Shown here one piece after another: positions 1 through 11,095 of a stretch of DNA of 64,000 nucleotides. The stretch's first letter is position 1; each line of letters opens with the position of its first letter. The notes beneath the pieces were generated by a model. The model had not been told where the DNA came from, made no database searches, and worked only from the letters and a program-made list of their open reading frames with translations. The stretch is taken from contig CM069442.1 of the NCBI GenBank assembly GCA_035610835.1, forward strand, positions 992,001 through 1,056,000, read 5' to 3'. Source of the DNA: Ophiura sarsii (lineage: Eukaryota; Echinodermata; Ophiuroidea; Amphilepidida; Ophiuridae). A program made the position numbers and the translations under genes.

Positions 1-833
1 ACTTGTCGAAGTACAACTGTAAAGAGATTGAGAGTGTTGGTGATACCGTCAAATTATTACAATTCTCATCTTCTTATCTTGATTTATTAGTACAAAAGGT
101 AAGGCACATTTGCTTTCGAACTGTTGAATTTACAGAACCAAAGATGTAGTCCATCTGATCAAGGTGACTGCACTAAGTAATATATACGTAACACGCGCAT
201 GTGATTAAAACCCAGACTGTTAAATAAGATGTTGCCCTCAGCGATTAATTATCCAAAGAGGGGAAGGTCTTGGTGCAGAGATATGGGGGGGGGGGGGGGG
301 GGGGGCAATAAAAAAATGTTTTCTGACGAACAAAATGTAATTTCATTTAATAAATCCATTAAATATATTCCTAATGAACCAAGCAAGCAGGCATTCAAAA
401 TTGGTAAATTAGGGCTATATCAAAACCACAATGTCTTAATAAGTCGTTCTTCAGGTTATATATCTCCCAGATATTTAATTTATTTCACTTTTGTGGGGGG
501 TGGGGGTGGGGGTGGGGGTCAGCCAGAGTTTAGCGCTTAACCGCTCATAGTTTACTCATACCTCAACCAGCTTCAACCGCCGATGCCTGTCACATGGCTT
601 GGGGCATACTATTCAGAACTGAAGATTATGTTTCGATTTGCCTATAATTGTTAATCGTATAAATGTTGATTATTTTGTTATTATATTAAATAGTCACAGG
701 GATGTCAAAGCATCAAAGCATGAGAAAAGGCATGACATAGGAAATGAGGGCTATTGTATATAGGTGTCTCCACACTCGTTATACAAATATTAATTTTATC
801 AAATTATACTTAAAGTTGGGATTATATTTTAAG
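1..833. other. No gene recognised; two poly-G tracts
   Basis: AT-rich sequence with G homopolymers near 284-305 and an interrupted G tract at 495-518. An open frame between them, about 100 codons, is broken-looking and carries glycine runs made only by the G tracts, so it is not called a gene. Confidence 0.5.
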
Positions 834-969
834 GCCCTGCAAATGCAGCAGCAGGCACACTGGACAACGCTGGAGCTACAGCTGATGCTGGGGACGCTTC
901 ACCCCGTACCCGAGCTCGTTCCCGAGCCCATATATCTGATGCTATATCAAAGTATAGTGGTAATGGTAA
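834..969 (+). CDS. Candidate internal exon, reading frame ambiguous
   Basis: A GC-richer block follows a weak acceptor (attttaag) and ends at a strong donor (gtaagtatag). Two frames are open. One reads GPANAAAGTLDNAGATADAG then DASPRTRARSRA; the other reads ALQMQQQAHWTTLELQLMLG. The second is phase-compatible with the candidate exon at 2535. The base composition contrasts sharply with the AT-rich flanks. The product is not recognised. Confidence 0.25.
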
Positions 970-1274
970 GTATAGAAACTGTTTTAAAACTACATACCAT
1001 GGTATTTGACAATCTCTTTTAAAGGATAGGGACATTTTATTTTGTACAATATTGGTATACAATGAGTTCATTCAACCAACACAACGCAGGTTGTATCAAC
1101 CTGGTGCAAAACGTGGGGGGGGGGGGGGGGGGGGGGGGCGGGCTCTAAACCGAGTAGGGAGCTGGATTTGTCTATGCTTGATACAGATGAAGTTTTCCCA
1201 GGATAACATAAACAAGTGATAATGAATGACTATGCCTTCATGTTCATACCCATAAACTTGATGGTACTTACATT

Positions 1275-1658
1275 ATGTTTACTATTTCCAGAGCGTACAA
1301 CCTCCATCTAAATATATACACACCACCCATGCAACCGAGACATGTCGACAATACACCACCCATGCGACCGAGACACATCAACAACTGTTACAGTACCTCA
1401 TCACTTCCATTGTCAGCCTCCATAGCACCAGGACGAATGATCAACAACACACCCAGACGCATCAACAATGCTTCAGAACGCATCAACAACGCACCAGGGC
1501 GCATCAACAACACTCCAGAACAATCCAACAACGTACCAGAACGCATCAACAACGCTCCAGAACACACAAACAACACTCCTGAATGCATGAACAATGCACC
1601 TAGATGCATCAACAACGCACCAGGACACATCAACAATGTACCAGCCGATGATGACTGA
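1275..1658 (+). repeat. 21-bp tandem repeat, open as a 7-residue peptide repeat
   Basis: From about 1433 to 1645 a 21-bp unit repeats roughly ten times. In the open frame it gives RINNASE, RINNAPG, RINNTPE, QSNNVPE, RINNAPE, HTNNTPE and so on, ending PADDD and a stop. An acceptor-like tttccag precedes it at 1288-1294. It may be a coding repeat in a last exon or a non-coding minisatellite that happens to be open; a second frame is also open for most of it. Confidence 0.5.
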
Positions 1659-1669
1659 AGAAAGAACAC

Positions 1670-2534
1670 TTCTTCTAATTATTTAATCCAATCGGTAAAA
1701 TGGTTGTATTCATGCTGTTATCGATGCTTTGAAATCTTCTTAACGACAATAATGAACGATGAAAACAATCCAAGTACTGTTGCGGTGTGTTTTTCTTGTT
1801 TTACTTTTATTTTCCCTCGGGACAACCCCTTGGTACCAAAACAAAGTCATAGATTTAAAACCAATACCTTAAAATAGCTGTGAGCAGTCACCAATCTTAA
1901 ATTAAAACCCTTCAGAAAACCAACATTGCAGAGACATCAATACAATCAATTGTTATATCACAACTTTTCACGTGTCACAGTATTCTGAACCAATTTGCCG
2001 CACTGAAAATGTAACATGCAATAAAATGTCACAGTAAGGGTACAAACAAGTATTTTGTATGTTATTATCAATGTACCAAAACGTTTCTTCTGATTATTCT
2101 ATCTCTAGTCTACATAACATGGATGATTTTGCTAACTATTATGATCAATAACTCAAGAAATTATTATTTTCAAATTATTCACTTAGTTAGTAATCTTTAA
2201 AAGAAATACAAGTTTTATTTTTAATTGATTTAAAAAACAATAATCGTATGATTTACATTTTAAATTCGTTGTCATCAAGACAGTCCAATAAACTTATAAT
2301 TGCACTGACTAACAGATTTCTTAACGGAAGTATACAAGTATTGCGAGTGAAGTAAAGATGACAATAAAACAATTTCATCATTCATTATATGAACCCCAAT
2401 GCTGAGGCGTCATCTCACTGTTATTAGAGATCATTTAAGAATGCTGTGAAATAAACGTCTTAGAAAATTGAATAAATTAAAGTAAATTTAAAATTAATTT
2501 TAATATTTTTTTCATTTATTGTATCATAAAATAG
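1670..2534. other. No gene recognised, AT-rich
   Basis: Strongly AT-rich sequence with short inverted A/T runs. I see no coding block, tandem repeat or clear mobile element here. Confidence 0.5.
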
Positions 2535-2708
2535 GTGTTGGAACTTGAGCAAAGTGAGCGGATAGGCGCTGCGAGACGATTGAAACGCTATCAAATTACC
2601 CACAATTATCATTCGCATCCTGGCGTGCAACCTGAAGATGCCATCAAACCTGACAGCTACATCGATAATTTACAATTTGATGTAGCCGTCAATATTGATG
2701 GCACTTGA
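2535..2708 (+). CDS. Candidate terminal exon of an unrecognised gene
   Basis: A sharp acceptor (ataaaatag) is followed by 57 open codons and TGA. The peptide begins VLELEQSERIGAARRLKRYQ and contains ITHNYHSHPGVQPEDAIKPD. Codon use and amino-acid mix look coding, in contrast to the AT-rich flanks. It could belong to the exon at 834-969, because phases allow that join, or to an old transposon gene. I do not recognise the family. Confidence 0.35.
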   Translation: MLELEQSERIGAARRLKRYQITHNYHSHPGVQPEDAIKPDSYIDNLQFDVAVNIDGT

Positions 2709-3012
2709 AAAAAACCCAGAGGTTTCAAATAGCACCACTGTGTAACAACTATCATAAGTGCTGACATTGGAGAAGTATTGATACAGAATTATTATATTTA
2801 AATTATTACAAATCTCTTTAATAATACAGTCGGTGATCTGATTTAACGGTACATTCTAATTCTTTTATCAAAATCAATTCTAACTTTTTTGTTGATGTCA
2901 TGATTACTTACAATTGAACAAAACTCATTTAGATTTGAATGAATATGGACATCAGTCAAAATGGTATCGAAACCGGTCGGCCGGGCGTGTATATAAAGTA
3001 CTAAGTTTTCAG

Positions 3013-3625
3013 GCCTCAAGTTAGATCTCTTTAACCATGAGTTGAAAAACGCAGATAGCAACGTTAACACATATAGTGAGGAAGTTCGAGTATTCGCCCT
3101 CTCCTTGTTCTTCTATTCGCTCGCCGCATACAGACACTAAAGGAATACATTTTGCCTTCCATCGGAAAGTACGCTTCGCCAGTGCAGTGGCTCGGAAATA
3201 TCAAGTGTGATCCCGGTTTTTCTAATGAAGGACTAGAATCAAGAACAAACATGAGTCCACAAATTGCTCTTTGATGTTAGATATGGCATGGCTATAAAGG
3301 AACATGTAGAATGGTCGTATGTGGAGAAGAAATTCCAAGGATTTGCAGATTTTGGTGGAGAATTGGAGGAGAAAATAGAGACTTGCATCGCCAGTGAAGT
3401 ATATTAGTGTTAATGGCAGTGGCGTTAAATGGCAATTGGAAGATACCTATCATGTATTTTCTAATGAACAGTCTCTCCAGGAAAGCTCTCGCTGCTTTGG
3501 TGCAGAAAACCCTGACCAAGCTACACGAAGTCGGTACGCATGTAATGTAGTCGCCCTGACGTGTGATGCTTGTGGAATCAATCATAGTATGACGTCATAT
3601 TTAGAAGTCAATCTCAACAATCTCA
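3013..3625 (+). pseudogene. P-element/THAP9-like transposase fossil
   Basis: Read across several frameshifts and stops, the strand carries in order: EEVRVFALSLFFYS; a segment ending CDPGFSNEGL; GMAIKEHVEW, which matches the DxMxIxxxVEW region of P transposases; FQGFADFGG; the MAVALNGNWKIP block; and VVALTCDACGINHSM, matching the LTCDGTxxN motif. The order and spacing match the central catalytic region of P-element transposase and its relative THAP9. The N-terminal THAP domain is not visible. Multiple lesions make it non-functional. Confidence 0.75.
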
Positions 3626-3633
3626 ATACTGGA

Positions 3634-3938
3634 GTTAATTTCAAATTTGAATCACAACCCTTAGACATTTATAAAATAATTAACTTTTTCAATTCATACA
3701 CATGACCAGCATAAGTTATCACAACAGAGTCTCAATAGCCATACATTGGGTTTACATTGCTCTTTATAGTTATCCTTTGCCGTTTTTGAGCAGAACCTTC
3801 ACATAGACATCCGTGCATTAAAAAAGGTGCGCAAAACACAGAAAATGATGAGATTTTTTGTGTACTGCAAACGGTCCCAAGAGGCATTCAAAATCTAAGT
3901 CAACAAGTGGGGTAGGCCTAACTCTTTTATGAATTTAA
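3634..3938 (+). repeat. Direct repeat, copy 1 (about 300 bp)
   Basis: Starts gttaatttcaaatttgaatc and continues through caatagccatacattgg to a shared aactcttttatgaatt. It closely matches 5589-5887 in the same orientation. It directly follows the P-like fossil, so it may be transposon end sequence. Confidence 0.8.
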
Positions 3939-4235
3939 ATATTTTTTCATACTTCACATATTTAAGTTTGAGTGATTTGTATTGCATACAAAAAAAGAAA
4001 TGAAAATAGGGATCATTTAACACTCATAACACCACACAGAAAGTGCTGTCATAGCATTTCTCATTAAGGGGGAGAGGGGGGGGGGGGGGGGGGGAGCACT
4101 GGAAGATCTACAACCTCTAGTGGAGAGTCAGACTTACCGGATGCCCAGTTGTATATATCAATGAGCCATTCCTGCACCAAACCCTTACTGTTAGCAAATG
4201 TTTGACGATTGACAGTGCTGGTGGTTTCCAAGCAC

Positions 4236-4557
4236 CTACCGGGAAAGTCGGGCAGCTCCGACTATCACGATGAGATGAATGGCGACGTATTCCTCACATT
4301 GTTTAAATAGCACCATTACGCTAAAGATGCATCTGGTCGAGGACCATGCTGTCACGCAAATGCGAGACACAAGATTTGGATTGGCAAAACTCGGGAGAAA
4401 ATGGGTTCGAGAGGCCCCATCAGCCCATGAAACAACTTTATAAGATGTCCGAAAGCATGACCAATGCAAGGATCAGGTATATAATGGAGCGCCACTATGT
4501 GTCCATAAATCCTGACATATCAAAATATATGATGAAATCAAAAAATGAGGGCTGAAC
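4236..4557 (+). pseudogene. C-terminal fragment of a DDE-type transposase-like protein
   Basis: One frame gives KMHLVEDHAVTQMRDTRFGL and, after a frameshift near 4390, the next gives ENGFERPHQPMKQLYKMSES and RIRYIMERHYVSINPDISKY. The arrangement K.H.LEDH, then GE.G.E..H, then a C-terminal MRxHW/MERHY block resembles the C-terminus of an invertebrate transposase-like family whose formal name I cannot give with certainty. It is broken by a frameshift. Confidence 0.45.
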
Positions 4558-5059
4558 ATCACAATTGACTAAAAGTGATTTGTATTTTAAAATCAATATA
4601 TTAATTAATTATCTCCTACACTGTGAACTTTTATACAAAACTTGTTTGTAAATGTTGCATTGTTTTGTTATTAATTATTGTTTGTACATTAATTGTTGTG
4701 TTGACCTGAACTAATTGGTAAATCATTGCTCTTATATTAGCAAATCATTTGTTAATGTATTTATATATGTTATAATTAACTAGACTATTGATCACCGTGT
4801 CGATTGGTAAGTATTGTGATAATGTAGAAATTAATGTAAATAATGTCTCTTCAAAATCAAATGAATTAACTAATGGAATAATTATTGAATTAACAACAAG
4901 GGGTGGGTGGGAAAAAAAGAGAAGAAAGTGGTACTTTAAGACAACTTGTACAGTGTATTATATGTAAATATGACCTCTCAAATGAAAATGCAATCAGAAG
5001 CCTGCCAAGAACCTTCGCTACTTTACATGTGGATTCAAAATCTTATAAGTGCAGTCCTC

Positions 5060-5527
5060 TGATGAGTTTAAGTGAGATGGAGATATAAGCCAAACTCTCA
5101 AGGATTTAGTAGAGGAGGTCACACTGCTTCAGTTTGAGGGGCGTATGCCCTCAAGCAATTTCTACAAATATATGAGAAAGGAGAAGGGAAGGCCTTAACA
5201 CTTCAACAAATCAAAGAAGAAGTTGTGAAGGCTGATAATATCATCCTGAAGTATGATGGAACGACGAAAAAGGAAAGAGTCTCTTGGAGGTAGAACTTGA
5301 AATGGAGCCAGGGACTTTCATTTGTGGTATTCGTCAGATGGTTGGTGGTACTGCTCTAGAACACGTCGATACCATGATGGAAGTCCTCACAGACTTGGAT
5401 GCGATCATTCCACCATCCAAGTCTGGAAGTATACACACTGGCGTAGCACCACCAAGCAGTACACTTACTGAATGGAGACATAGATACATTCGGGTATCTC
5501 AAAGATACGATGAGAGGAGAGCAGTTT
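5060..5527 (+). pseudogene. Transposase-like fragment with DGT motif
   Basis: After frame correction the strand reads TLQQIKEEVVKADNIILKYD then GTTKKE, followed by GTFICGIRQMVGGTALEHVD and MMEVLTDLDAII. An L..DGT(S/T)K strand, a glycine-rich LG-I/R-QM-GGTA strand and a long helix make the first catalytic-aspartate region of a DDE-type transposase family. The C-terminal piece of a similar protein lies upstream at 4236-4557, so the pieces are permuted or come from different copies. Stops and frameshifts are present. Confidence 0.4.
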
Positions 5528-5588
5528 GATTACTTGAAAATCAAAAAGTGGGGTCCAACCTAAGAACTGTTTCTGAGAGAAAGGTATG

Positions 5589-5887
5589 TGTTAATTTCAA
5601 ATTCGAATCACAACCCTTGGACATTTTTAACATAATTAACTTTTCAATTCATACACATTACTAGCATAAATTATCACAACAGAACCCCAATAGCCATACA
5701 TTGGATTTACATTGTTCTCTATAGTTACTTTTTGCCATTTTTGAGCAAAACCTCTACATAGACATCCTTGCATTGATAAAGGTGTGCAAAACACAGAAAA
5801 TGATGAGATTTTTTGTGTACTGCAAATGCTCCCAAGAGGCAGTTTAAAATCTAAGTCAATAAGCGGGGTAACTCTTTTATGAATTGT
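5589..5887 (+). repeat. Direct repeat, copy 2 (about 300 bp)
   Basis: Same orientation and order as 3634-3938 with scattered substitutions. The two copies bracket the transposase fragments, as would be expected from tandem insertion or duplication of one old element. Confidence 0.8.
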
Positions 5888-6640
5888 ATTGCAGCGTGAC
5901 TTTACCCCCTCCCACCCACCCCTTATTTCAAATTGTACACATAAATAGCATTATGTTTTATATAGGTACCGTTGTACAGTCAATTTTTCCATTGCATAGT
6001 AGTAATGTTAGCCTTGTAGGTTAACCTAATTTTAATTGATCTAATTAACATGGCAGTAAATGGTGTAAAGTAATTGGATTACGATTAATATGGGTAGTGA
6101 ATGATGTAAACTGATTGGATGATTTTCTGGTTGTTAAGAACAACATTTTCTTAGCCAATCAGAGGATAAAATGAGGTCAGAAGATCGAACATGATTGTAA
6201 ATTTTATATTTTGTTCAGAAATATTGGAGCGCTCCATAATTATTGTTGGCTGTAAAATATTCTCATTGTTTTAACCGCTCAAACCATTTTCTAGCCGGCA
6301 CAAAATTATGTTTATACTGCGAGGTAAGGCATAGGGTAAGGATAGATAGTTCATGGAATTCTTGTGTTTTATTATGGTTTGAGACTTTTAGTGACTTTTA
6401 ATGAATTTTTCGGGTTGACTTTTGTGATAGCAGACGACACGGCGCTACAGTGTGTAGTGTTGTCTTTGGCGAGTTCTAGCTAAGCTTATGATATATGTTC
6501 TGGTATTTAACGGTTTACACGACTACACATGATAAGAAAGAAAACAGAACACTAGCCTAAGTTGAAAGCGGACATCTAATTTAATTGACTTTTATTTTAG
6601 GCAGATCTCACAAGAATTTTCACTTCTAATCACAATTCTT
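5888..6640. other. No gene recognised
   Basis: AT-rich sequence without a coding block. A C-rich patch (cccctcccacccacccc) is at 5907-5923. Confidence 0.5.
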
Positions 6641-6647
6641 ATCAATA

Positions 6648-6762
6648 ATGGTTAGTCCAGGTTTAGTCCATAACAGTGGACTAACTCCATTTATGTTTCT
6701 CAAAACCTGGACTAACTAGTCCTGGACTAAACATGGAGTCCACAGTTAGTCCATGGTTTAAT
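6648..6762. repeat. Clustered inverted TTAGTCCA/TGGACTAA motifs
   Basis: The octamer TTAGTCCA and its complement occur repeatedly: ggttagtccagg, tttagtccat, agtggactaact, cctggactaact, cctggactaaac, agttagtccatgg. They can fold into several alternative hairpins. The cluster sits immediately before the Myb-like frame, where a transposon end or subterminal repeat would be expected. Confidence 0.6.
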
Positions 6763-6836
6763 TGCTAAGGAAGTTGGTCTTAATTGATCTGCACATGCTC
6801 AGTAGGCCTATACAACCCTATTTGGCTCAATTAAAA

Positions 6837-7151
6837 ATGGCTACCAATAAGCCAATCCATGCGGGAAAGGTGCCCAAAGTGATCCGAGTTCGCAGTTCCA
6901 ACTGGAACACGGTTGAAAAGAACTGTTTATTGAGCCTCATCTCAGATGTTGCAGAGATGATTGAGTACAAAAGAACTGATTTTTGCCACCAATCAGAGGA
7001 AGATACAGGCGTGGGAAACAGTAACAGAAGGGTTTATGCCAGTATGGGGTTGAAGAGAAGCATGCAAGAGTTGAAGGATCAGTGGAAGCGATCCAAGCAA
7101 GCAGCCAAAAAAGAGTGGCAACTAAACAAAGAATCATTGAATAAGACATGA
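6837..7151 (+). pseudogene. Myb/SANT-like DNA-binding protein of a transposon, copy 1
   Basis: The frame from ATG at 6837 gives MATNKPIHAGKVPKVIRVRS, then NWNTVEKNCLLSLISDVAEM, an ELKDQWKRSKQAAKKEW helix and a TGA at 7149. The W..E...LL.L......I followed by ....W..LK..AK pattern is that of the Myb/SANT-like domain in the second protein of PIF/Harbinger transposons and their domesticated derivatives. Homology continues past the TGA through SPSPPLSSTTAVI to about 7360, where a frameshift interrupts it. Both copies share the TGA, so it may be the true stop or an inherited lesion. Confidence 0.5.
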
Positions 7152-7822
7152 GGCGGCTCTCCATCACCGCCACTTTCTTCAACAACAGCAGTGATCATGG
7201 GCTTGTGCCAAAAGGATTTCGCATCAATTTTGAGCCCCTTTGATGACGACTCTACTGGGCAACAAGTGGGGGCTGTCGACCCCAGAGCGTTTCTGTCGCC
7301 AACGCCGCCAGTCATATTCCCAGTGACAATTGATTTAGAGAGTGGGTCAGTTCCCAAGGATTAGGTTTTGACTTTGATGATGGTACAGGCAATGGGTATG
7401 TAAAAGTGTCATTATGTGTTCACAAAGGTTCATTGACCTATAGTATTAGACACATGCTCCGGTTTTGATCGGACTTGATGCATCTGATCTTCAGACAAGA
7501 AAAAAGTCAATCTTTGGGTTGGGGTCAAATGTCATTAATGAGAGAACAAAATCAAGGATGCTTGGTCTTCAACCAGAGCAAGATCTAGTTACTTATAATA
7601 ATTTGTCTAAAAATAATGAGGGGGCTTTATATATCCCAGTATCCTTGTCAATTTTCATCAGCGCGTCGTCATTGTTCAATATAAATGATAATGCCTTGGC
7701 GAAGAGTGCGTTTTTCTGGGTGGTTTTGGGTATACTAAATATTTCCCTTTAATAAACGGGAATAAGTTTAAAATGTTTCCATGAAATGATACAGGTTTCT
7801 TTAATTTTTATTACACTTGCAG

Positions 7823-7977
7823 ACATTCTTGACAAGTCTGTGTTGGAGGGTCAAGAATGTGAAAATGATCAAGATGAAGCAGAGGAAGAGGCAGAGGAGG
7901 AGGAACAGGATTACAACCCTGAGTTTTCCAAGTTAATTGACACAGATGATTTTGACGATGACGGTGAGCATGAGTAA
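7823..7977 (+). CDS. Candidate acidic C-terminal exon of the Myb-like gene
   Basis: A good acceptor (cacttgcag) opens a frame giving DILDKSVLEGQECENDQDEA, a Glu-rich run, and YNPEFSKLIDTDDFDDDGEH before TAA. Its position 0.4-0.7 kb after the Myb-like block suggests it is the next exon. The visible donor near 7400 does not match its phase, so the join is unproven. Confidence 0.35.
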
Positions 7978-8647
7978 ATCTTGTTTCTTATGATGCTGAT
8001 GACTGCTTTGGATGGAATTTGTTATCTCAATATGTGATTGTAGCTTGCTTATATGTTTTGCACGGGCAATTTTTTTTACTATTGGCTCTGTCTTTTTTTC
8101 CTAAAACTTTGGCCCAATTGTAACCAAGTTCACTTAGCTGAATCATTGATCTATGCTTCTTCAGGGTGTGTTCACAGATTGACATTAAATTATTTCATTA
8201 GGACCTCTTGTCTAAATTTTCTAGATGTATCTGTCCATATCTCTGACTAGTGTTGCCAGATGTTTGTAGCCTTAAAGATAAAATGAAAGAGAAGTCTTGT
8301 CAGCAAGGAGTCAGCAATTTAATATAAATACATGAACATACTATCAAATTATTTAACAGTAACAGCAGTGGCAGGGGAAGGGGCTTGGAGCCCACCTCCC
8401 CCCCATTTTAAAACCTTCCCACAAGTGATAGTTAATACGGGTGTCTATAGAGAATTATCAGATTAAGCTCCCTCAGACACTCACATCACCCAACCCCCCT
8501 TTCCCCCACCCCTCCCTTGAAAAGTTTACACAGTATGTGTCCTGAATGGTGACCAACAAATGGTATAAAAAATGTTGAAGCCATTAATGTCAAAACTTCA
8601 ATCGTTATTTGTTGGCATGAAGAAAATGTCTAATGTGCTATTGCTAA
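7978..8647. other. No gene recognised
   Basis: AT-rich sequence with C-rich patches at 8393-8404 and 8490-8515. No coding block or repeat boundary is visible. Confidence 0.5.
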
Positions 8648-8942
8648 GGCCTAAAAAAAGAAGGGTTGATTGCCGTAACCCGACCGACCCTATTCATACC
8701 GCTGACCCTAAACATTTTTTTTTCTCTTTTTTTTTTGTGTGTGTGAGAAAAAGAAAAAAACACAGTGAAATTGTGTATTTGTGCCTTTTGTTTATGTCTG
8801 TTTGGTATGTGTGCTGGCCCTGCTGGTATATAAAATTTCATAGACGTTTTGTAGATTAAACAAAAAAAACCCCAAAAAAACCCCGACCTACCTACCCTAT
8901 TTTTCCCCCTATGTTACGCCAATCTAACTTTTTTTTTAGGCC
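8648..8942. mobile_element. MITE, 295 bp, TAA target duplication
   Basis: Ends are inverted: GGCCTAAAAAAAG...TTGATTGCCGTAAC on the left and GTTACGCCAATC...CTTTTTTTTTAGGCC (approximate homopolymer length) on the right. TAA lies outside each end (8645-8647 and 8943-8945), the target duplication expected of PIF/Harbinger elements. There is no coding capacity. Related half-elements are at 23764 and 33480-33521. Confidence 0.75.
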
Positions 8943-9205
8943 TAAGATTACAACAGATTTTTGCTTTCTTTACTGCCAAATGCAATGAGTATACAGGCAC
9001 TGTTTTTACCTGCTTACTTCAGGACTCCAATTAATTTAAAACATTTAGAGGGCACCAATTTCAAGGCAATGTGAGAAGGGTTGGCAATACATCACTTAAA
9101 TGGCAAAACAGTAGGACATCCACAGCATTATGATTAATTTGAACCCTGCCTTACTGTGAGGAAATGTTGCTGTCAGTAATACATTTGAACGTGTAAAGAG
9201 CTCTA

Positions 9206-10006
9206 CGTTCACACAGTGGTTATTCAAAAGCGTAACTTACGCTAAAAGCAATAAAAATTCCACAAATAGTTTCGTTACTCTGGCCGCGTGTCCACACATG
9301 CTTTATACTCCTATCGCTACGCCACATAACTTACGCCTATCAGCTTTGCTGGTGTAAGTGTTGAAATAGGCAGCATTCCTTGCTTTAACCTTTGTATTAC
9401 AAATCAAATAGCCTATCACCGAAAATAGTTTTGTGTTGATGCATATTCTTTTATTTTGGAATTAAATTTAGAAGAAAAAGGATAATTATATTGTTCGCAT
9501 TTATAGAAATAAAAATTGACTATGCACATTATAATTATGTTTTTTAAATTGTACATCAAAAAGCTTCTGCAAATAGTCTGCCCAAACAACATCTTTAATT
9601 TTCTTTTGAACTTATTTAAGTTATTTATTTTGATATATTTTTAAAATGTATCTAGATTTAAAAACACCATCTCGTTATACTACCGTATAGGCTCAACACA
9701 CAGCAAGGTCGCGAGCTTGTATCACTATATCGTAGCACATCAAACACCAAGGTCATGATCTTGTAAAAGGTCACACTTACGCGCGATTAGTGTAAGTACC
9801 GTTCACACAGCCATTTACGCCAGGTGGGGCTACGCTGACCTCGCTTACTACTCGCTACTCCTGCTAAAAAGCAGGAGTAAATCGACCGGATTAAGGCGGC
9901 GTAACTTACACTTATCATCTTTCAGACAGTCACTACTCACTCCATCAGTTAAGTGATTGCTACTCCAAACCACCGCTACTCTTCCTTACGAATGTGTGAA
10001 CGTGAC
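9206..10006. mobile_element. Putative non-autonomous TIR element
   Basis: The left end ACGTTCACAC and the right end GTGTGAACGT are inverted. Internally there are near-inverted GTAACTTACGC/GTAACTTACAC segments and an exact hairpin CTACTCCTGCTAAAAAGCAG near 9852. Its right end is also part of the 403-bp triplication that follows. Confidence 0.4.
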
Positions 10007-10056
10007 TTATATTTACACTAGAGAAACTAACATTTCTGTGATTTCTTGATTTACAG

Positions 10057-10292
10057 CACCACCAAAGAAGAGAAGGAAAATGACAAACAGACACAAGTGG
10101 ACCACCTCCGAATTTGAGGAAATCAAGACACTGTTTGGTTCTTGTTTTGTCCAAAACAAAACTCCTGGTGAGCGTGAGGTCAGGGAAGCCCAAAAAATGA
10201 GCAAACAAAATGGTGGTACCATTTGGAAACTTCGTGTGTCTGTGGTCAAGTCGAAGGTTTGCTGGTTGAGATTCCACCCAAGGGTGTATTAA
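10057..10292 (+). CDS. Terminal exon with basic NLS-like cluster, tandem copy 1
   Basis: After the ttacag acceptor the frame reads APPKKRRKMTNRHKWTTSEF, then EEIKTLFGSCFVQNKTPGER and a TAA stop at 10290-10292. PPKKRRK resembles a nuclear localisation signal. The K.W...E...I...F.......PG...R..........IWK pattern resembles a C-terminal domain seen in transposon-derived invertebrate proteins. The upstream exon is not identified. The function is unknown; it could be a last exon of a transposon gene. Confidence 0.4.
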
Positions 10293-10459
10293 GAATATGA
10301 ATGTACAACACAAGTGATTTCTTATGGAACAGTCACTACTCACTCCATCAGTTAAGTGATTGCTACTCCAAACCACCGCTACTCTTCCTTACGAATGTGT
10401 GAACGTGACTTATATTTACACTAGAGAAACTAACATTTCTGTGATTTCTTGATTTACAG

Positions 10460-10695
10460 CACCACCAAAGAAGAGAAGGAAAATGACAAACAGACACAAG
10501 TGGACCACCTCCGAATTTGAGGAAATCAAGACACTGTTTGGTTCTTGTTTTGTCCAAAACAAAACTCCTGGTGAGCGTAAGTTCAGGGAAGCCCAAAAAA
10601 TGAGCAAACAAAATGGTGGTACCATTTGGAAACTTCGTGTGTCTGTGGTCAAGTCGAAGGTTTGCTGGTTGAGATTCCACCCAAGGGTGTATTAA
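10460..10695 (+). CDS. Terminal exon, tandem copy 2
   Basis: Same exon as 10057-10292, with the same acceptor and stop. Differences are few; GEREVREAQ becomes GERKFREAQ. Confidence 0.38.
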
Positions 10696-10862
10696 GAATA
10701 TGAATGTACAACACAAGTGATTTCTAATGGAACAGTCACTACTCACTCCATCAGTTAAGTGATTGCTACTCCAAACCACCGCTACTCTTCCATACGAATG
10801 TGTGAACGTGACTTATATTTACACTAGAGAAACTAACATTTCTGTGATTTCTTGATTTACAG

Positions 10863-11095
10863 CACCACCAAAGAGAAGGAAAATGACAAATAGACACAAG
10901 TGGACCACCTCCGAATTTGAGGAAATCAAGACACTGTTTGGTTCTTGTTTTGTCCAAAACAAAACTCCTGGTGATCGTGAGGTCAGGGAAGCCCAAAAAA
11001 TGAGCAAACTAAATGGTGGTACCATTTGGAAACTTTGTGTGTCTGTGGTCAAGTCGAAGGTTTGCTGGTTGAGATTCCACCTAAGGGTGTATTAA
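10863..11095 (+). CDS. Terminal exon, tandem copy 3
   Basis: Same exon with one lysine codon missing from the basic cluster and changes such as GEREV to GDREV and SKQNG to SKLNG. All three copies keep an open frame, which is weak evidence that they were not decaying before they multiplied. Confidence 0.38.

Noticed and set aside
229..540. Open frame of about 100 codons with glycine runs
   Set aside because: The glycines come only from two poly-G tracts; no splice signals, domain or coding-like composition.
9960..10996. Minus-strand open frames of 70-140 codons repeated in the 403-bp units
   Set aside because: Antisense to the spliced exon, which has an acceptor and protein-like composition; they repeat only because the unit is triplicated.
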